From Pseudomonas sp. MYb60 (GTDB taxonomy: Bacteria > Pseudomonadota > Gammaproteobacteria > Pseudomonadales > Pseudomonadaceae): a DNA stretch of 64,000 nucleotides. Positions 9,103 to 18,900 of the stretch are shown here, one piece after another (position 1 is the first letter of the stretch; each line of letters starts with the position of its first letter). The stretch lies in assembly GCF_002979555.1 (NCBI RefSeq), contig NZ_PCOZ01000018.1:1-64000 (forward strand), read 5' to 3'. The position numbers and the translations under genes were made by a program. The notes under the pieces were generated by a model. The model did no database searches. It was not told the origin of the DNA and saw only the letters and a list, made by a program, of their open reading frames with translations.

Positions 9103-10391
9103 GAGGTCTTTACCTTCAATTCCAGGGTTGGCCGCGGCGCGCGTTCGCGGGCCTCGGGCTTGAGGGAAATGGTCAGCACCACCGACAGCAGCAACGCGCC
9201 GCTCATCAGCAGGTACGAGGCCCCCGGCGAACCGGTGCTGCTATTGAGGTAGCCCACCAGGTACGAGCCGCCAAACGAACCCAGGGCGCCCATGCTGTTG
9301 ATCAGCGCCATGGCACCGCCGGCAACGTTGGCGGGGAGGATTTCCGGGACGATCGCAAAAAACGGCCCATACGGCGCATACATGCACGCGCCGGCAATCA
9401 CCAGCAGGGTGTAGGACCACCAGAAGTGTTCGGCGCCGAGCACGTAGGAGGCGTAGAAGGCGATGGAGGCGATCAGCAGCGGCGGCCACACGAAGCGCTT
9501 GCGTTTTTGCAGCTTGTCCGAGCCCCACGACACCACCAGCATAGCGATCACCGCCGCCAGGTAGGGCAATGCCGACAGCCAGCCGGCCTCGACCATGTTC
9601 ATCTGCAACCCGGCCTTGAGGATCGACGGCAGCCACAGCACGAAGCCGTAGACGCCGATGCTCCAGCAAAAGAACTGCAGCGCGAGAATGATGACCTTGG
9701 GCGAACGGAACGCCTCGCCGTAGTTCTTCACCGCCTTGAGGCCCACCTGTTCGGCGGCGAGGGCGGTTTCCAGGCTGTGCTTTTCGCTGTCGCTGAGCCA
9801 CTTGGCATCCTTGGGCCGCTCATCGGCCAGGCGCCACCAGATAAACGCCCAGAACACGGCCGGCAGGCCTTCGACGATAAACATCCAGCGCCAGCTGTAA
9901 TGCTGCACCAGGTAGCCCGACACCACCGACATCCACAGCATGGTCACCGGGTTGCCGAGGATCAGGAACGTATTGGCGCGCGAGCGTTCGGCGCGGGTGA
10001 ACCAGTGGCACAGGTACACCAGCATGGCCGGCATCACGGCGGCTTCGACCACCCCGAGCATGAAGCGGATCGCAATCAGCATGTAGGCATTGGAGACCAC
10101 GCCGGTCAGCGTCGCCAGGCCGCCCCAGAGGATCAGGCTGACGAAGATCAGTTTCTTGACGCTGCGCTTTTGCGCATAGATCGCGCCCGGCACCTGGAAG
10201 AAAAAGTAACCGAGGAAGAACAGCGCGCCCAGCAACGACGACATGCCGGGGGTGATCATCAGGTCTTCCGCCATCCCGGAGGCGGCGGCAAAGCCGTAGT
10301 TGGCGCGATCCAGGTACGCCAGGCTGTAGGTGATGAAGACGATGGGCATGATGTACCACCAACGACGGGTGGCGAGTTTCACGGTTTCCAT
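9099..10391 (-). CDS. kguT: 2-ketogluconate MFS transporter
   Basis: A 430-residue major facilitator of the anion:cation symporter type, with about 12 membrane segments. The N-terminus MPIVFITYSLAYLDRANYGF is typical of sugar-acid transporters of this family (phthalate/glucarate permease group). The motif GYFFFQVPGAIYAQKRSVKK lies between membrane segments 2 and 3. It imports 2-ketogluconate, produced periplasmically from gluconate, into the cytoplasm for KguK. It lies between kguK (45-bp gap) and kguD (ATGA overlap). Assignment rests on context as much as on sequence. Confidence 0.88.
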   Translation of the reverse strand: METVKLATRRWWYIMPIVFITYSLAYLDRANYGFAAASGMAEDLMITPGMSSLLGALFFLGYFFFQVPGAIYAQKRSVKKLIFVSLILWGGLATLTGVVSNAYMLIAIRFMLGVVEAAVMPAMLVYLCHWFTRAERSRANTFLILGNPVTMLWMSVVSGYLVQHYSWRWMFIVEGLPAVFWAFIWWRLADERPKDAKWLSDSEKHSLETALAAEQVGLKAVKNYGEAFRSPKVIILALQFFCWSIGVYGFVLWLPSILKAGLQMNMVEAGWLSALPYLAAVIAMLVVSWGSDKLQKRKRFVWPPLLIASIAFYASYVLGAEHFWWSYTLLVIAGACMYAPYGPFFAIVPEILPANVAGGAMALINSMGALGSFGGSYLVGYLNSSTGSPGASYLLMSGALLLSVVLTISLKPEARERAPRPTLELKVKTS

Positions 10392-10436
10392 GGGGTTGCT
10401 CCTGAGCTTGTTGTAGTTGTGGCAACAGGGTGTGGG

Positions 10437-11378
10437 TCATGCAACGGATTTAACGGGTAGCTCTGAACGGGTGGGCAAGCCTTCCATGTCGCCACGGCTC
10501 TGCACGGCGCGGCTGCCGATCCAGTTGCCGCGCTGCACTGCCTCGGGAAAGCTGAGGTTTTCCAACAGGGCGCTGATCATGCCTACGGCGAAGCCGTCGC
10601 CGGCACCGACGGTGTCGACGACGTTGTCCACGGGAATGGCGGCGACAAAGCCGTGGTCCATCTGGGTGCGGTAATAAGCGCCGTCTGCGCCGAGCTTGAT
10701 CGCCACCGCTTCGGCGCCCAGGTCGAGGTAGAACGCGGCAATGTCCGCCGGATCATCGAAGCCGGTGAGCAGGCGGCCTTCGCCCAGGCCAGGCAAGACC
10801 CAGTCGGCCAGGCCGGCGAGCGCATTGATTTCACGGATCATCGTCTGCTGGTTGCGCCACAGCGACGGGCGCAGATTGGGGTCGAACGACACGCTGCGCC
10901 CGGCTTTGCGCATTTGCGTCATCAGCTCGACGGACAACTCGCGGGTGGCCTCGGACAACGCCGGCGGAATGCCGGTGGCGTGCACGTGGCGGGCTTGCAA
11001 CAGCGCAGGGCTGAGCGCAGCGATAGACAAATGACTGGCCGCCGAACCTTTGCGGAAGTACTCCACCTGCGGGTCGGCGCCGGTCTCTTCGCGGGACTTG
11101 AACTGGAAACCGGTGGGGTGCAGCGGGTCCACTGCCACATGCCGGCAATCCAGGCCTTCGTTTTTCAACGTATCGACCACATAACGCCCGAGGGAATCAT
11201 CGCCTACCCGGCTCAGCCACGCGACGTTGAAACCCAGGCGCGACAAGCCAATGGCGACGTTGCTGTCGGCGCCGGCAATACGCTTGTGAAACTGCGCGAC
11301 CTGGGCCAGGTCGCCCGTCTGCTCGGCGACAAACATCGCCATGGTTTCACCGAACGAGAGGATATCGATCTCAGACAT
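10437..11378 (-). CDS. kguK: 2-ketogluconate kinase (PfkB family)
   Basis: A 313-residue ribokinase/PfkB-family sugar kinase. Motifs are the N-terminal GETMAMF, the substrate-binding AGADSNVAIGLSRLG (PfkB signature 1), and the C-terminal DTVGAGDGFAVGMISALL with the anion-hole GAGD and catalytic Asp. It phosphorylates 2-ketogluconate to 2-keto-6-phosphogluconate in the cytoplasm. An ATG at 11378 is preferred to the one at 11384: GGAGA sits seven bases before it, but only two before the other. The gene start overlaps the end of kguE, which suggests translational coupling. Confidence 0.88.
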   Translation of the reverse strand: MSEIDILSFGETMAMFVAEQTGDLAQVAQFHKRIAGADSNVAIGLSRLGFNVAWLSRVGDDSLGRYVVDTLKNEGLDCRHVAVDPLHPTGFQFKSREETGADPQVEYFRKGSAASHLSIAALSPALLQARHVHATGIPPALSEATRELSVELMTQMRKAGRSVSFDPNLRPSLWRNQQTMIREINALAGLADWVLPGLGEGRLLTGFDDPADIAAFYLDLGAEAVAIKLGADGAYYRTQMDHGFVAAIPVDNVVDTVGAGDGFAVGMISALLENLSFPEAVQRGNWIGSRAVQSRGDMEGLPTRSELPVKSVA

Positions 11379-12153
11379 GGGCATTCTCCACGCGGGGTTG
11401 GCCCAGCAGGGCGAGGGTGGCGACGTGCTGTGCGGTGACGTCGATCAGGTCATCGCCTTGCAGTGGGAATTCCACGGCCCGGGTAATGCTTTGGGGCATG
11501 TGCCTGAGCAATTGTTCCCACAGATGCAGGTCGGTGGCGGTGGGTGGCTGGGCGACGAGCTTGCCGTCGGCGCGACGGGCCACGGCCTTGCAGTGCAGGT
11601 AATCCACATGTCGGCCCAACAGGCGTGCGGCGGTGAGCGCGGACTGGTCTTGCCACTGCCAGTTGCCGATGTCGAATGTCATCTTCACCGGCAGGCCCAG
11701 GCGTTCGACTTCAGTGAAGAAACGCTGCATCGGCTCGATGCGCCCGCCGTGCAGGGTCTGGTCGTTTTCGACCAACAGGTGCACGGGGTGGCGGGCGAGC
11801 AGGGCGTGCAGGCTTTCCAGGTCGTTGGTGTCGGTGAAATAACCCAGCGACACTTTGAGCCAGCGCGCGCCAAACGCCTGGGCGCGATCCAGTGTGGAGA
11901 CCAGTTCCGCGTTCGGCTGGGCGCGTCCAGCCACCCACAGCTCCAGGGGCGATGAGAACACCGATTCCAGCTGTTGCTGTGCGGCCGCCTGGGCGAGTTC
12001 GGCGGGTTGTTCGGTGGTCAGCAGCTCTTCGCGCCATTCGATGCGCTGTGCACCGGCGGCCTTGAGCACATCCACAAAACTCAACTGGGTGTGCTGGCGG
12101 ACCAGCTCGGCGCCGTAGCTGGAAAGGCTGATGGAGACGGGGTATTTATGCAT
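11371..12153 (-). CDS. kguE: Sugar phosphate isomerase/epimerase-like protein KguE
   Basis: A 260-residue TIM-barrel protein of the AP-endonuclease-2/xylose-isomerase-like family, first gene of the 2-ketogluconate operon. Features consistent with the fold are the metal-binding type segments LLVENDQTLHGG, MTFDIGNWQWQ and DYLHCK. Its enzymatic step in 2-ketogluconate use is not firmly established; the family name implies epimerisation. The start ATG at 12153 is directly preceded by AACAACA with a GAGG ribosome site just upstream, so a Crc/Hfq CA motif lies inside the initiation region. A PtxS palindrome lies 14 bp upstream of the ATG. Confidence 0.85.
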   Translation of the reverse strand: MHKYPVSISLSSYGAELVRQHTQLSFVDVLKAAGAQRIEWREELLTTEQPAELAQAAAQQQLESVFSSPLELWVAGRAQPNAELVSTLDRAQAFGARWLKVSLGYFTDTNDLESLHALLARHPVHLLVENDQTLHGGRIEPMQRFFTEVERLGLPVKMTFDIGNWQWQDQSALTAARLLGRHVDYLHCKAVARRADGKLVAQPPTATDLHLWEQLLRHMPQSITRAVEFPLQGDDLIDVTAQHVATLALLGQPRVENAHV

Positions 12154-12160
12154 TGTTGTT
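12153..12160 (-). promoter_or_regulatory. Crc/Hfq CA motif at the kguE start
   Basis: On the minus strand AACAACAA spans from just after the GAGG ribosome site into the A of the kguE ATG. It matches the AANAANAA consensus for Hfq/Crc translational repression in Pseudomonas. The position, overlapping initiation, is where repression would be most effective. The function is inferred from the motif. Confidence 0.6.
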
Positions 12161-12166
12161 TACCTC

Positions 12167-12180
12167 TGAAACCGGTTTCA
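12167..12180. promoter_or_regulatory. PtxS operator upstream of kguE
   Basis: The perfect 14-bp palindrome TGAAACCGGTTTCA matches the published PtxS operator consensus. It lies 14-27 bp upstream of the kguE ATG, probably overlapping the transcription start region. 2-Ketogluconate is the known effector that releases PtxS. Confidence 0.9.
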
Positions 12181-12205
12181 TTTTTTCTGAAAAAAACACT
12201 GCGTG

Positions 12206-12304
12206 TGTAGGCGCGAGCGTGCTTGCGAAAAACTCACGTGCGCCGCGATAACCCGGATGACCGCGTGATCATTGGCGTTTTTCGCGCGCAAGCTCGCTCC
12301 TGCA
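12206..12304. repeat. REPIN (inverted REP pair) between kguE and ptxS
   Basis: Two inverted REPs: TGTAGGCGCGAGCGTGCTTG... (12206-12230) and ...GCGCGCAAGCTCGCTCCTGC (12278-12304), separated by about 47 bp. The right-hand REP lies inside the 3' end of ptxS and encodes its last residues. The left one sits between the ptxS stop and the kguE operator. Confidence 0.85.
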
Positions 12305-13318
12305 AGGGGTGGTGGAGCCTCGGACGATCAGTTGGGGCAAGAAATCCTGGGTACGGGTGGGTTCGGTGTCCCCGCGCAGGCGCTTGAGCAGGCAATTGAA
12401 TGCGGTCGCACCGATGGCATCGGTGGGTTGGGCGAGGGCGGTGATGCCATTGCCGACCAGCGGGTACCAGTCCAAGTCATCCAGAGCGATAAGCCCGACG
12501 TCGCCAAACAGGTCGCAGCCCAGATTTTTCAGCGCGCGGGTGCAGGCCAGCGCGGCGACGCCATTGGCGCAGAACAGCGCCTTGGCGCCGGGCTTGGCAA
12601 GGAAGGTGTGCAGGTGGTCTTGCAGGGCGTCATCCAACTCCAGCACCGCGCCGGTCAACCGCGGGCGGTTGGCGATCTCGGCCTGGAAACTGTGCAAGCG
12701 CTCCAGCCGCGAACTGGTGCCATCCGGCGCTTCGCTGACCAGCAACAGATCGCGGTAACCCTGCTGCTCCAGATGCTCCACTGCCATGCGCACCGCTGCC
12801 GGGTTGTCCAGGCCGACCAGGTCGCTGTGCAGCGGCTCGACCTTGCGGTCCACCAGCACCAGGGGCATCTCCCGTTGCAGTTCGAGCAATTGGTCGAGAT
12901 GGTGGCCGAGGGTGTTCACGATCAACCCTTCGATGTTGTACGAACGCAGCGCCGCCAAATGCTGGCGTTCCTGCTCGTCATCACGGTCGGTGTTGCACAC
13001 CACCAGGCTGTAGCCGTGCTGGCGGCAGGCGGTTTCGACGCCGTGCATCACCGCAATGGAGTAGGGGTTGCGAATGTCTGCCACCAACATGCCGATCAGG
13101 CGGGTACGCCCACGTTTGAGGCCACGGGCCATCTGGTTGGGGCGGTAGCCGAGTTGCTCGATGGCGTGCTCGATGCGCAGCGCGATGGCGTCGGAGAGCA
13201 GGGCGCGGTCGTCGCCGATAAAACGCGAGACGCTGGCCTTGGACACACCGGCGTGCTCGGCCACATCAAGCATGGTCACGCGGCTGCGCTGGGCGGCAGA
13301 AAAATTGTTCACGGTCAT
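12269..13318 (-). CDS. ptxS: LacI-family repressor PtxS
   Basis: A 349-residue LacI/GalR repressor. The N-terminal helix-turn-helix is VTMLDVAEHAGVSKASVSRF (residues ~14-33), followed by the hinge and a periplasmic-binding-protein-like sensor domain (LIGMLVADIRNPYSIAVMHG onward). PtxS represses the kgu genes and itself and is released by 2-ketogluconate. Identical palindromes lie before kguE and before ptxS. The last residues, CRSELAREKRQ, are encoded by a REP element and look like an added tail beyond the normal end near IVRGSTTP. It lies upstream of kguE on the same strand. Confidence 0.92.
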   Translation of the reverse strand: MTVNNFSAAQRSRVTMLDVAEHAGVSKASVSRFIGDDRALLSDAIALRIEHAIEQLGYRPNQMARGLKRGRTRLIGMLVADIRNPYSIAVMHGVETACRQHGYSLVVCNTDRDDEQERQHLAALRSYNIEGLIVNTLGHHLDQLLELQREMPLVLVDRKVEPLHSDLVGLDNPAAVRMAVEHLEQQGYRDLLLVSEAPDGTSSRLERLHSFQAEIANRPRLTGAVLELDDALQDHLHTFLAKPGAKALFCANGVAALACTRALKNLGCDLFGDVGLIALDDLDWYPLVGNGITALAQPTDAIGATAFNCLLKRLRGDTEPTRTQDFLPQLIVRGSTTPCRSELAREKRQ

Positions 13319-13344
13319 CGACCTTCTGTTTTTATTGGAATGAC

Positions 13345-13358
13345 TGAAACCGGTTTCA
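13345..13358. promoter_or_regulatory. PtxS operator upstream of ptxS
   Basis: The same perfect 14-bp palindrome TGAAACCGGTTTCA as at kguE, 27 bp before the ptxS ATG. This implies autoregulation. Confidence 0.9.
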
Positions 13359-13420
13359 GGAAAACATTAAACCAAGAAAGTCGTCAAGCCGTTGTAGGAC
13401 AAAGTCAGATAGCCGGTGCG

Positions 13421-14020
13421 TCAAACCACCACACCCAGCCAGGTCGCGAGTAGCAACAACAGCGCCATGCCACGGTTGAAACGCTGCATGGCCTTGGCCG
13501 AACGGAACACGCGTGTCGATCCAATGCCCAGCAGCGCCCACGTCATCAGGCAGGGCAGCGAAATCACGAAAAATACCAGTGACAGGTACACCACCTGACG
13601 TTGGCGCTCCTCACCCTCGCCTGCAAATACACTCACTACCGCGAGTGCCATCATCCAGGTTTTCGGGTTGATCAACTGCAGGCCAGCGGCGCCGATCAGG
13701 CCCAGGGGCTTTTCGGTTGAACTCACGTCAATGGCTTGAGCGGGTGCGCTGAAGAGCTGCCACGCCAGGTAATTGAGCCAGGCGACGCCGGTCCATTGCA
13801 TGGCCAATTGCACCTTTGGCCACTGCACCAGGGACTGGCCAAATCCGCTGCCCACTAACAACACGAGGCCCGCGGCCCCGGCGCAGGCGCCGAGAATGAT
13901 CCGTAAGGCGGCTTTGAAACCATGTCGAGCGCTGTTGCTCAGCACCAGAATGTTGGTGGGACCGGGGGTGATAGACGCAACGAAAGCGAACAACATAAAT
14001 GGCAACAATGTGGACAGCAT
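13421..14020 (-). CDS. LysE/RhtB-family amino acid exporter
   Basis: A 199-residue inner-membrane protein with about six hydrophobic segments. It carries the family signature near the N-terminus: FVASITPGPTNILVLSNSARHG. The GACAGAAGLVLLVGSGFG region and ALLGIGSTRVFRSAKAMQRFNRGMA near the C-terminus are also typical. Such proteins export amino acids or homoserine-lactone-like compounds; the substrate is not predictable. It lies 54 bp downstream of an AraC-family regulator on the same strand, which plausibly controls it. Confidence 0.85.
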   Translation of the reverse strand: MLSTLLPFMLFAFVASITPGPTNILVLSNSARHGFKAALRIILGACAGAAGLVLLVGSGFGQSLVQWPKVQLAMQWTGVAWLNYLAWQLFSAPAQAIDVSSTEKPLGLIGAAGLQLINPKTWMMALAVVSVFAGEGEERQRQVVYLSLVFFVISLPCLMTWALLGIGSTRVFRSAKAMQRFNRGMALLLLLATWLGVVV

Positions 14021-14074
14021 GCTCGGTGACTCCGCAAAACCAATCGGTGGAGTCGATCTTCTCGGCTCTGCACG

Positions 14075-14914
14075 TTACACGTCTGGAAGATTTGAGCAGC
14101 GCTTGCGGTACGTAGCGGGTGTCAGGCCGTAGGCGCGCACGAACCAGCGGCCAAGGTGGCTTTGATCGGCAAAGCCCAGGGTAATGGCGACATCCGCCGG
14201 TGGCTCGCCCTTGGCCAGCAAGTGCCGGGCGCGGGCCAGGCGCAGTTGCACCAGGTAGGCGTGGGGCGCAAGGCCAAAGGCGCTCTTGAAAGCGCGACTC
14301 AAGCGAAAGCGATCAACGCCGCATGCCAGGGCCACTTCGTCCATACCCACGTCATGGTGCAAGTGGGCATGCAGGTATTCCCGCGCCTTGTTTGCCACCG
14401 AGGGCAGTCGTGGGTCGTTGCGGTAGCGCATACGCCAATAGAGCTGGCCGGTGAGGTGCTCCAGCAACTGGTCCATGGCGCGTTGCCGCACGATGCGCAG
14501 TTCACCGCTGTGCAAGGTCTGGAAGGCGTGGCTGGTGGCCAGGGCCAGGCGTGGGTTGCTGGTCAAGGTGCTGGCGAAACTGAGTTGGCTACCTTGCGGC
14601 GCCTCTTCGAACACCGCACTGACTTCTCGCGCCAACCAATGCGGGTCGAGGTAGAGCATGTGGTAGGTGAACCCCTCTGCCGTGGGCGCGTCGCCGTCGT
14701 GCAACTCGCCGGGCTCCACCAGGAACACTTGGCCGGGTACGCTGTGATGGCGAGTGCGGCGACAGTTGAATTGCTGCACGCCTTGTTCGGTAACCCCCAC
14801 CAGGTAGCTGTCATGCCAATGCGGGTCGTAGGCGTGGCCTTCAAAATGCGCGCGCAAGGTCTCGATGCCGGTGTCGGCATCCTGAGACAGGTCGATCCAG
14901 TTGTGCGCGGCCAT
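14075..14914 (-). CDS. AraC-family transcriptional regulator
   Basis: A 279-residue regulator with an N-terminal cupin-type sensor domain (HFEGHAYDPHWHDSYLVGVTE, His-rich) and a C-terminal double helix-turn-helix (about residues 170-275). The latter includes VDRFRLSRAFKSAFGLAPHA and ADVAITLGFADQSHLGRWFV, ending RKRCSNLPDV. The second HTH has the usual GF.DQSHL.R.F signature. It is upstream of and probably cotranscribed with the LysE exporter, a frequent pairing in pseudomonads. The inducer is unknown; amino acids are likely by analogy. Confidence 0.85.
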   Translation of the reverse strand: MAAHNWIDLSQDADTGIETLRAHFEGHAYDPHWHDSYLVGVTEQGVQQFNCRRTRHHSVPGQVFLVEPGELHDGDAPTAEGFTYHMLYLDPHWLAREVSAVFEEAPQGSQLSFASTLTSNPRLALATSHAFQTLHSGELRIVRQRAMDQLLEHLTGQLYWRMRYRNDPRLPSVANKAREYLHAHLHHDVGMDEVALACGVDRFRLSRAFKSAFGLAPHAYLVQLRLARARHLLAKGEPPADVAITLGFADQSHLGRWFVRAYGLTPATYRKRCSNLPDV

Positions 14915-14987
14915 AAGACACCGAGGCGGACTAAGTGAGGCTATTAGCGCGCACAGCGTGCTAAGCGTCTAGAAGGTTTGTGCAGCC

Positions 14988-15629
14988 TCAGCCAAACAGC
15001 CCGGCGGCGATATTGATCGAGAACCCCAGGATTGCCGTATTGAACAGAAACCCGATCAACGACTGTCCCAGCACCACCTTGCGCATGCCCCGTGTGGCCA
15101 CCCCCACATCGGAGGTTTGCACCGCCACGCCGATGGTGAAGGAGAAGTAGAGGAAGTCCCAGTAATTGGGCGTGGTCAGGCCTTCGGCAAAGCGCAGCGC
15201 CGGTTCCTCGCCATCCCAGGTGTAGTAGAGACGGGCGTAGTGCACGCTGAAAATCACCCCGATCAGCAGCCACGAACCGATCACCGTCAGCCCGGTGAAG
15301 CCGTAATGCAGCAGGCGTTCGGCGCTGGCCAGGTCCTTGCTGCCCACCAGTTCGAAGGTGATGGTCGCCAGGCTGGCAATGGCGGCGATGCACACCGTGA
15401 ACAGCACCAGGCCGGCGTTTTCGTCCTCGACGTCGGCAATGCGTTTGACGTCCGGGGCCTTGGCGCGGATGGTCAGCCACAGCATCAACACCAGGTAGGT
15501 CCAGACCCCGGCGTTCCAGCCAATCAGGATTTTGCTCACAACCCCCTCGACAGGGACCAGCAGGCCCACGGCAATGCCCAGCACGGCGGCGGCGGAAAGG
15601 CGAGGGTGGGTGCGGGCGAGGAAGGGCAT
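14988..15629 (-). CDS. DUF1345 family membrane protein
   Basis: A 213-residue polytopic membrane protein with about five to six hydrophobic segments. It carries the DUF1345 hallmarks ADVEDENAGLVLFTV and LTTPNYWDFLYFSFTIGVAVQTSDV, and a C-terminal IGFLFNTAILGFSINIAAGLFG. No catalytic residues are evident and no function is established. The ATG at 15629 gives a family-length protein. A longer overlapping frame (14944-15864) is Arg/Pro-rich antisense-type sequence and was not called. Confidence 0.8.
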   Translation of the reverse strand: MPFLARTHPRLSAAAVLGIAVGLLVPVEGVVSKILIGWNAGVWTYLVLMLWLTIRAKAPDVKRIADVEDENAGLVLFTVCIAAIASLATITFELVGSKDLASAERLLHYGFTGLTVIGSWLLIGVIFSVHYARLYYTWDGEEPALRFAEGLTTPNYWDFLYFSFTIGVAVQTSDVGVATRGMRKVVLGQSLIGFLFNTAILGFSINIAAGLFG

Positions 15630-15761
15630 GTGGACTCACAGCTGGCAGCGTGTGAGCCGACTGTACAGGAATGTGAATGGGGCAACTAACCCCCCTGTGG
15701 TAGCAGATTTCCGCGCGAGGGCGGTGCACCCGTCTGCGCATCCGGTGGCTGACCCACCGCC

Positions 15762-15785
15762 TTCGCAGGCAAGCCAGCTCCCGCA
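15762..15785. repeat. REP element
   Basis: TTCGCAGGCAAGCCAGCTCC followed by CGCA matches the REP family seen across the window. It sits in the 289-bp gap upstream of the DUF1345 gene. The gap also holds a GGTGG/CCACC hairpin and the RND operon terminator, and no coding sequence I can support. Confidence 0.65.
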
Positions 15786-15888
15786 CTGGATGGTCGGTGG
15801 GTTTAAGATTGTGGAGCATGCAGGCCTGGCGATGTTGGCCGAGCAGGGCATCTGAAGTGGGCACGATTTAAATGTGTCAGCCTTGCCC

Positions 15889-15905
15889 GCCCCCACAAGG
15901 GGGGC
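15889..15905 (-). terminator. Hairpin downstream of the RND permease gene
   Basis: GCCCCC-ACAA-GGGGGGC forms a compact GC hairpin 14 bp beyond the permease stop. It is not followed by a good T-run, so termination is tentative. Confidence 0.45.
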
Positions 15906-15918
15906 TGCAACGTTCGTG

Positions 15919-18900
15919 CTATCGAGGCTTTTTCTTCACCAGTTTCATTACCACCACAAAGAACACCGGCACAAACACCACCGCCAGTGTGGCCGTGATC
16001 ATCCCGCCGATCACCCCGGTGCCGATCGCCTGCTGGCTCGCCGAACTGGCCCCGGTGGCAATCGCCAGCGGCACCACGCCGAGGATGAACGCCAGCGACG
16101 TCATGATGATCGGCCGCAAGCGCAGGCGCGCCGCCTTCAACGTTGCGCTGATCAGGTCTTCACCCTGGTCATACAGGTCCTTGGCAAACTCGATGATCAG
16201 GATCGCGTTTTTCGCCGACAGGCCAATGATGGTGATCAACCCCACCTTGAAGAACACGTCATTGGGCATGCCGCGCAGGCTCACGGCCATCACGGCACCG
16301 AGTACCCCCAGCGGCACCACCAGCAACACCGAGGTGGGGATCGACCAGCTTTCATACAGCGCCGCCAGGCACAGGAACACGATCAGCAGCGACAGCCCCA
16401 GCAACATCGGCGCCTGGGCACCCGACAGGCGTTCCTGCAACGACAGCCCGGTCCATTCCTGACCAAGGCCAGCCGGCAACAGGCTGACCAGGCGCTGGAT
16501 TTCATTCATCGCCTCACCGGTACTGTGGCCCGGCGCCGCTTCACCGCTGATGGCGATGGCGGGGTAGCCGTTGTAGCGGGTCAACTGCGCCGGGCCCTGG
16601 GTCCACTTGGCCTCGACGAAGGACGACAGCGGCACCATGTTTCCGGCGTTGTTACGCACGTTGATCTTCATCAAGTCCGCGACCTGACTGCGCTGGTCGC
16701 CTTCCGCCTGCACCACCACCCGCTGCATACGGCCCTGGTTGGGGAAGTCGTTGACATAGGCCGAACCGATGGCCGAAGACAACACGTTGCCCACGTCCGC
16801 GAATGACACGCCCAGCGCATTGGCCTGCTTGCGATCCACCACCAACTGCACCTGCGGCGCTTCGGCCAGGGCGCTTTCGCGCACGTTGGCGAGGATCGGG
16901 CTTTTCTCCGCCGCCGCGAGCAATTCGGTGCGTGCTGCCATCAGCGCGGCGTGGCCGACACCGCCGCGGTCCTGCAGGCGGAATTCGAACCCGCTGGACG
17001 TGCCCAGGCCATCCACCGGCGGCGGCAGGATCGCGTAGGCAATCGCATCCTTGAGCTCGCTGAAGGCCATGTTGGCGCGCTCGGCAATCGACGCGGCCGA
17101 GTCGTCGCCGCTGCGCTCGGACCAATCCTTGAGCGTGGTAAACGCCAGCGCCGCGTTCTGCCCTGAGCCGGAGAAGCTGAAGCCCATGATCATGGTGGTA
17201 TCGCCCACCCCAGGCTCGCTGGCGTTGTGCGCCTCGATCTGCTCGGCCACCTGCACCGTGCGGTTTTTGCTCGCACCTGGCGGCAGCTGGATATCGGTGA
17301 TGGTGAAACCCTGGTCTTCCACCGGCAGGAACGAGGAGGGCAGGCGCGTGAACAGCCACCCCAGGGCCACCAGCAACACCAGGTAGACCAGCAGGTAGCG
17401 GCCGCTGCGCTTGAGGGCGTAGGCCACCCAGCCTTCATAGCCGTCGGTGAGCTGCTCGAAGCGCCGGTTGAAACCGCCGAAGAACCCGCCCTTGGCGTGG
17501 TGTGCATCCTTGGCAATCGGCTTGAGCAAGGTGGCGCACAGGGCCGGGGTCAAGGTCAGGGCCAGGAACGCCGAGAACAGGATCGACGTGGCCATCGACA
17601 GCGAAAACTGCTGGTAGATCACCCCCACCGAGCCCGCCATGAAGGCCATCGGCAGGAACACCGCAACCAGCACCAGGGTGATGCCGATGATGGCCCCGGT
17701 AATCTGACCCATGGCTTTGCGCGTCGCCTCCTTGGGCGACAGGCCCTCGGTGACCATGATGCGCTCGACGTTCTCCACCACCACAATCGCATCGTCCACC
17801 AGGATGCCGATGGCCAGCACCATGCCGAACATGGTCAGCACGTTGATCGAGAAGCCCAGCAACAACATGGTGGCGAACGTGCCCATCAGCGCAATCGGCA
17901 CCACCAGCGTGGGGATCAGGGTGTAACGCACGTTCTGCAGGAACAGGAACATCACCGCAAACACCAGCGCCATCGCCTCCAGCAAGGTGTAGACCACCTT
18001 GGTGATCGAGACCTTCACGAACGGTGAGGTGTCGTAGGGAATCTTGTACTCCACGTTGGCCGGGAAGTAGCGCGACAGCTCGTCCATCTTCGCCCGCACC
18101 AGGGTCGCGGTGTTCAGGGCGTTGGCGCCGGGTGCCAGTTGCACGCTGACGGCGGTCGACGGCTTGCCGTTCAGGCGCGTGGAAAACTGGTATTCCTGGC
18201 TACCGATTTCCACCCGCGCCACATCGCCGACCCGCACGGTGGAGCCGTCCGGATTGGCCTTGAGCACGATGTCGGCGAACTCCGCCGGGGTCGACAGCTG
18301 GCCCTTCACCAGGATCGCCGCGGTGATTTCCTGGGTCTTGGTCCCCGGCAAGTCACCGATGCTGCCGGCCGAGACCTGGGCGTTCTGTGCGCTGATCGCG
18401 GCGTTGACGTCGGCTGGCGTGAGGTTGAAACCGATCAGCTTCTGCGGATCGATCCAGATGCGCATTGCACGCTCGGCGCCGTATAGCTGGGCCTTGCCGA
18501 CCCCGTCGAGGCGCTTGAGCTCGTTCATCACGTTGCGCGCCAGGTAGTCGCTGAGCGCCACGTCATCGAGCTTGCCGTCGTTGGAGGTCAGGGTGACCAG
18601 CAACAGGAACCCGGCGGAGACTTTTTCCACCTGCAAGCCCTGTTGGGTTACCGCCTGGGGCAGGCGTGGTTCGACGGCCTTGAGGCGGTTTTGCACATCG
18701 ACCTGGGCCATCTCCGGGTTGGTGCCCGGCTGGAAGGTGGCGGTGATGGTGGCCGAACCGAGGCTGCTCTGGGACTCGAAATACAGCAGGTGATCGGCGC
18801 CGTTGAGCTCCTGCTCGATCAGGCTGACCACGCTCTCGTCCAGGGTCTGCGCCGAGGCTCCGGGGTACACCGCGTAGATTTCGACTTTCGGCGGCGCCAC

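Noticed and set aside
14944..15864. 306-codon minus-strand frame overlapping the DUF1345 gene
   Set aside because: It is Arg/Pro/Gly-rich and out of frame with a clear DUF1345 protein.
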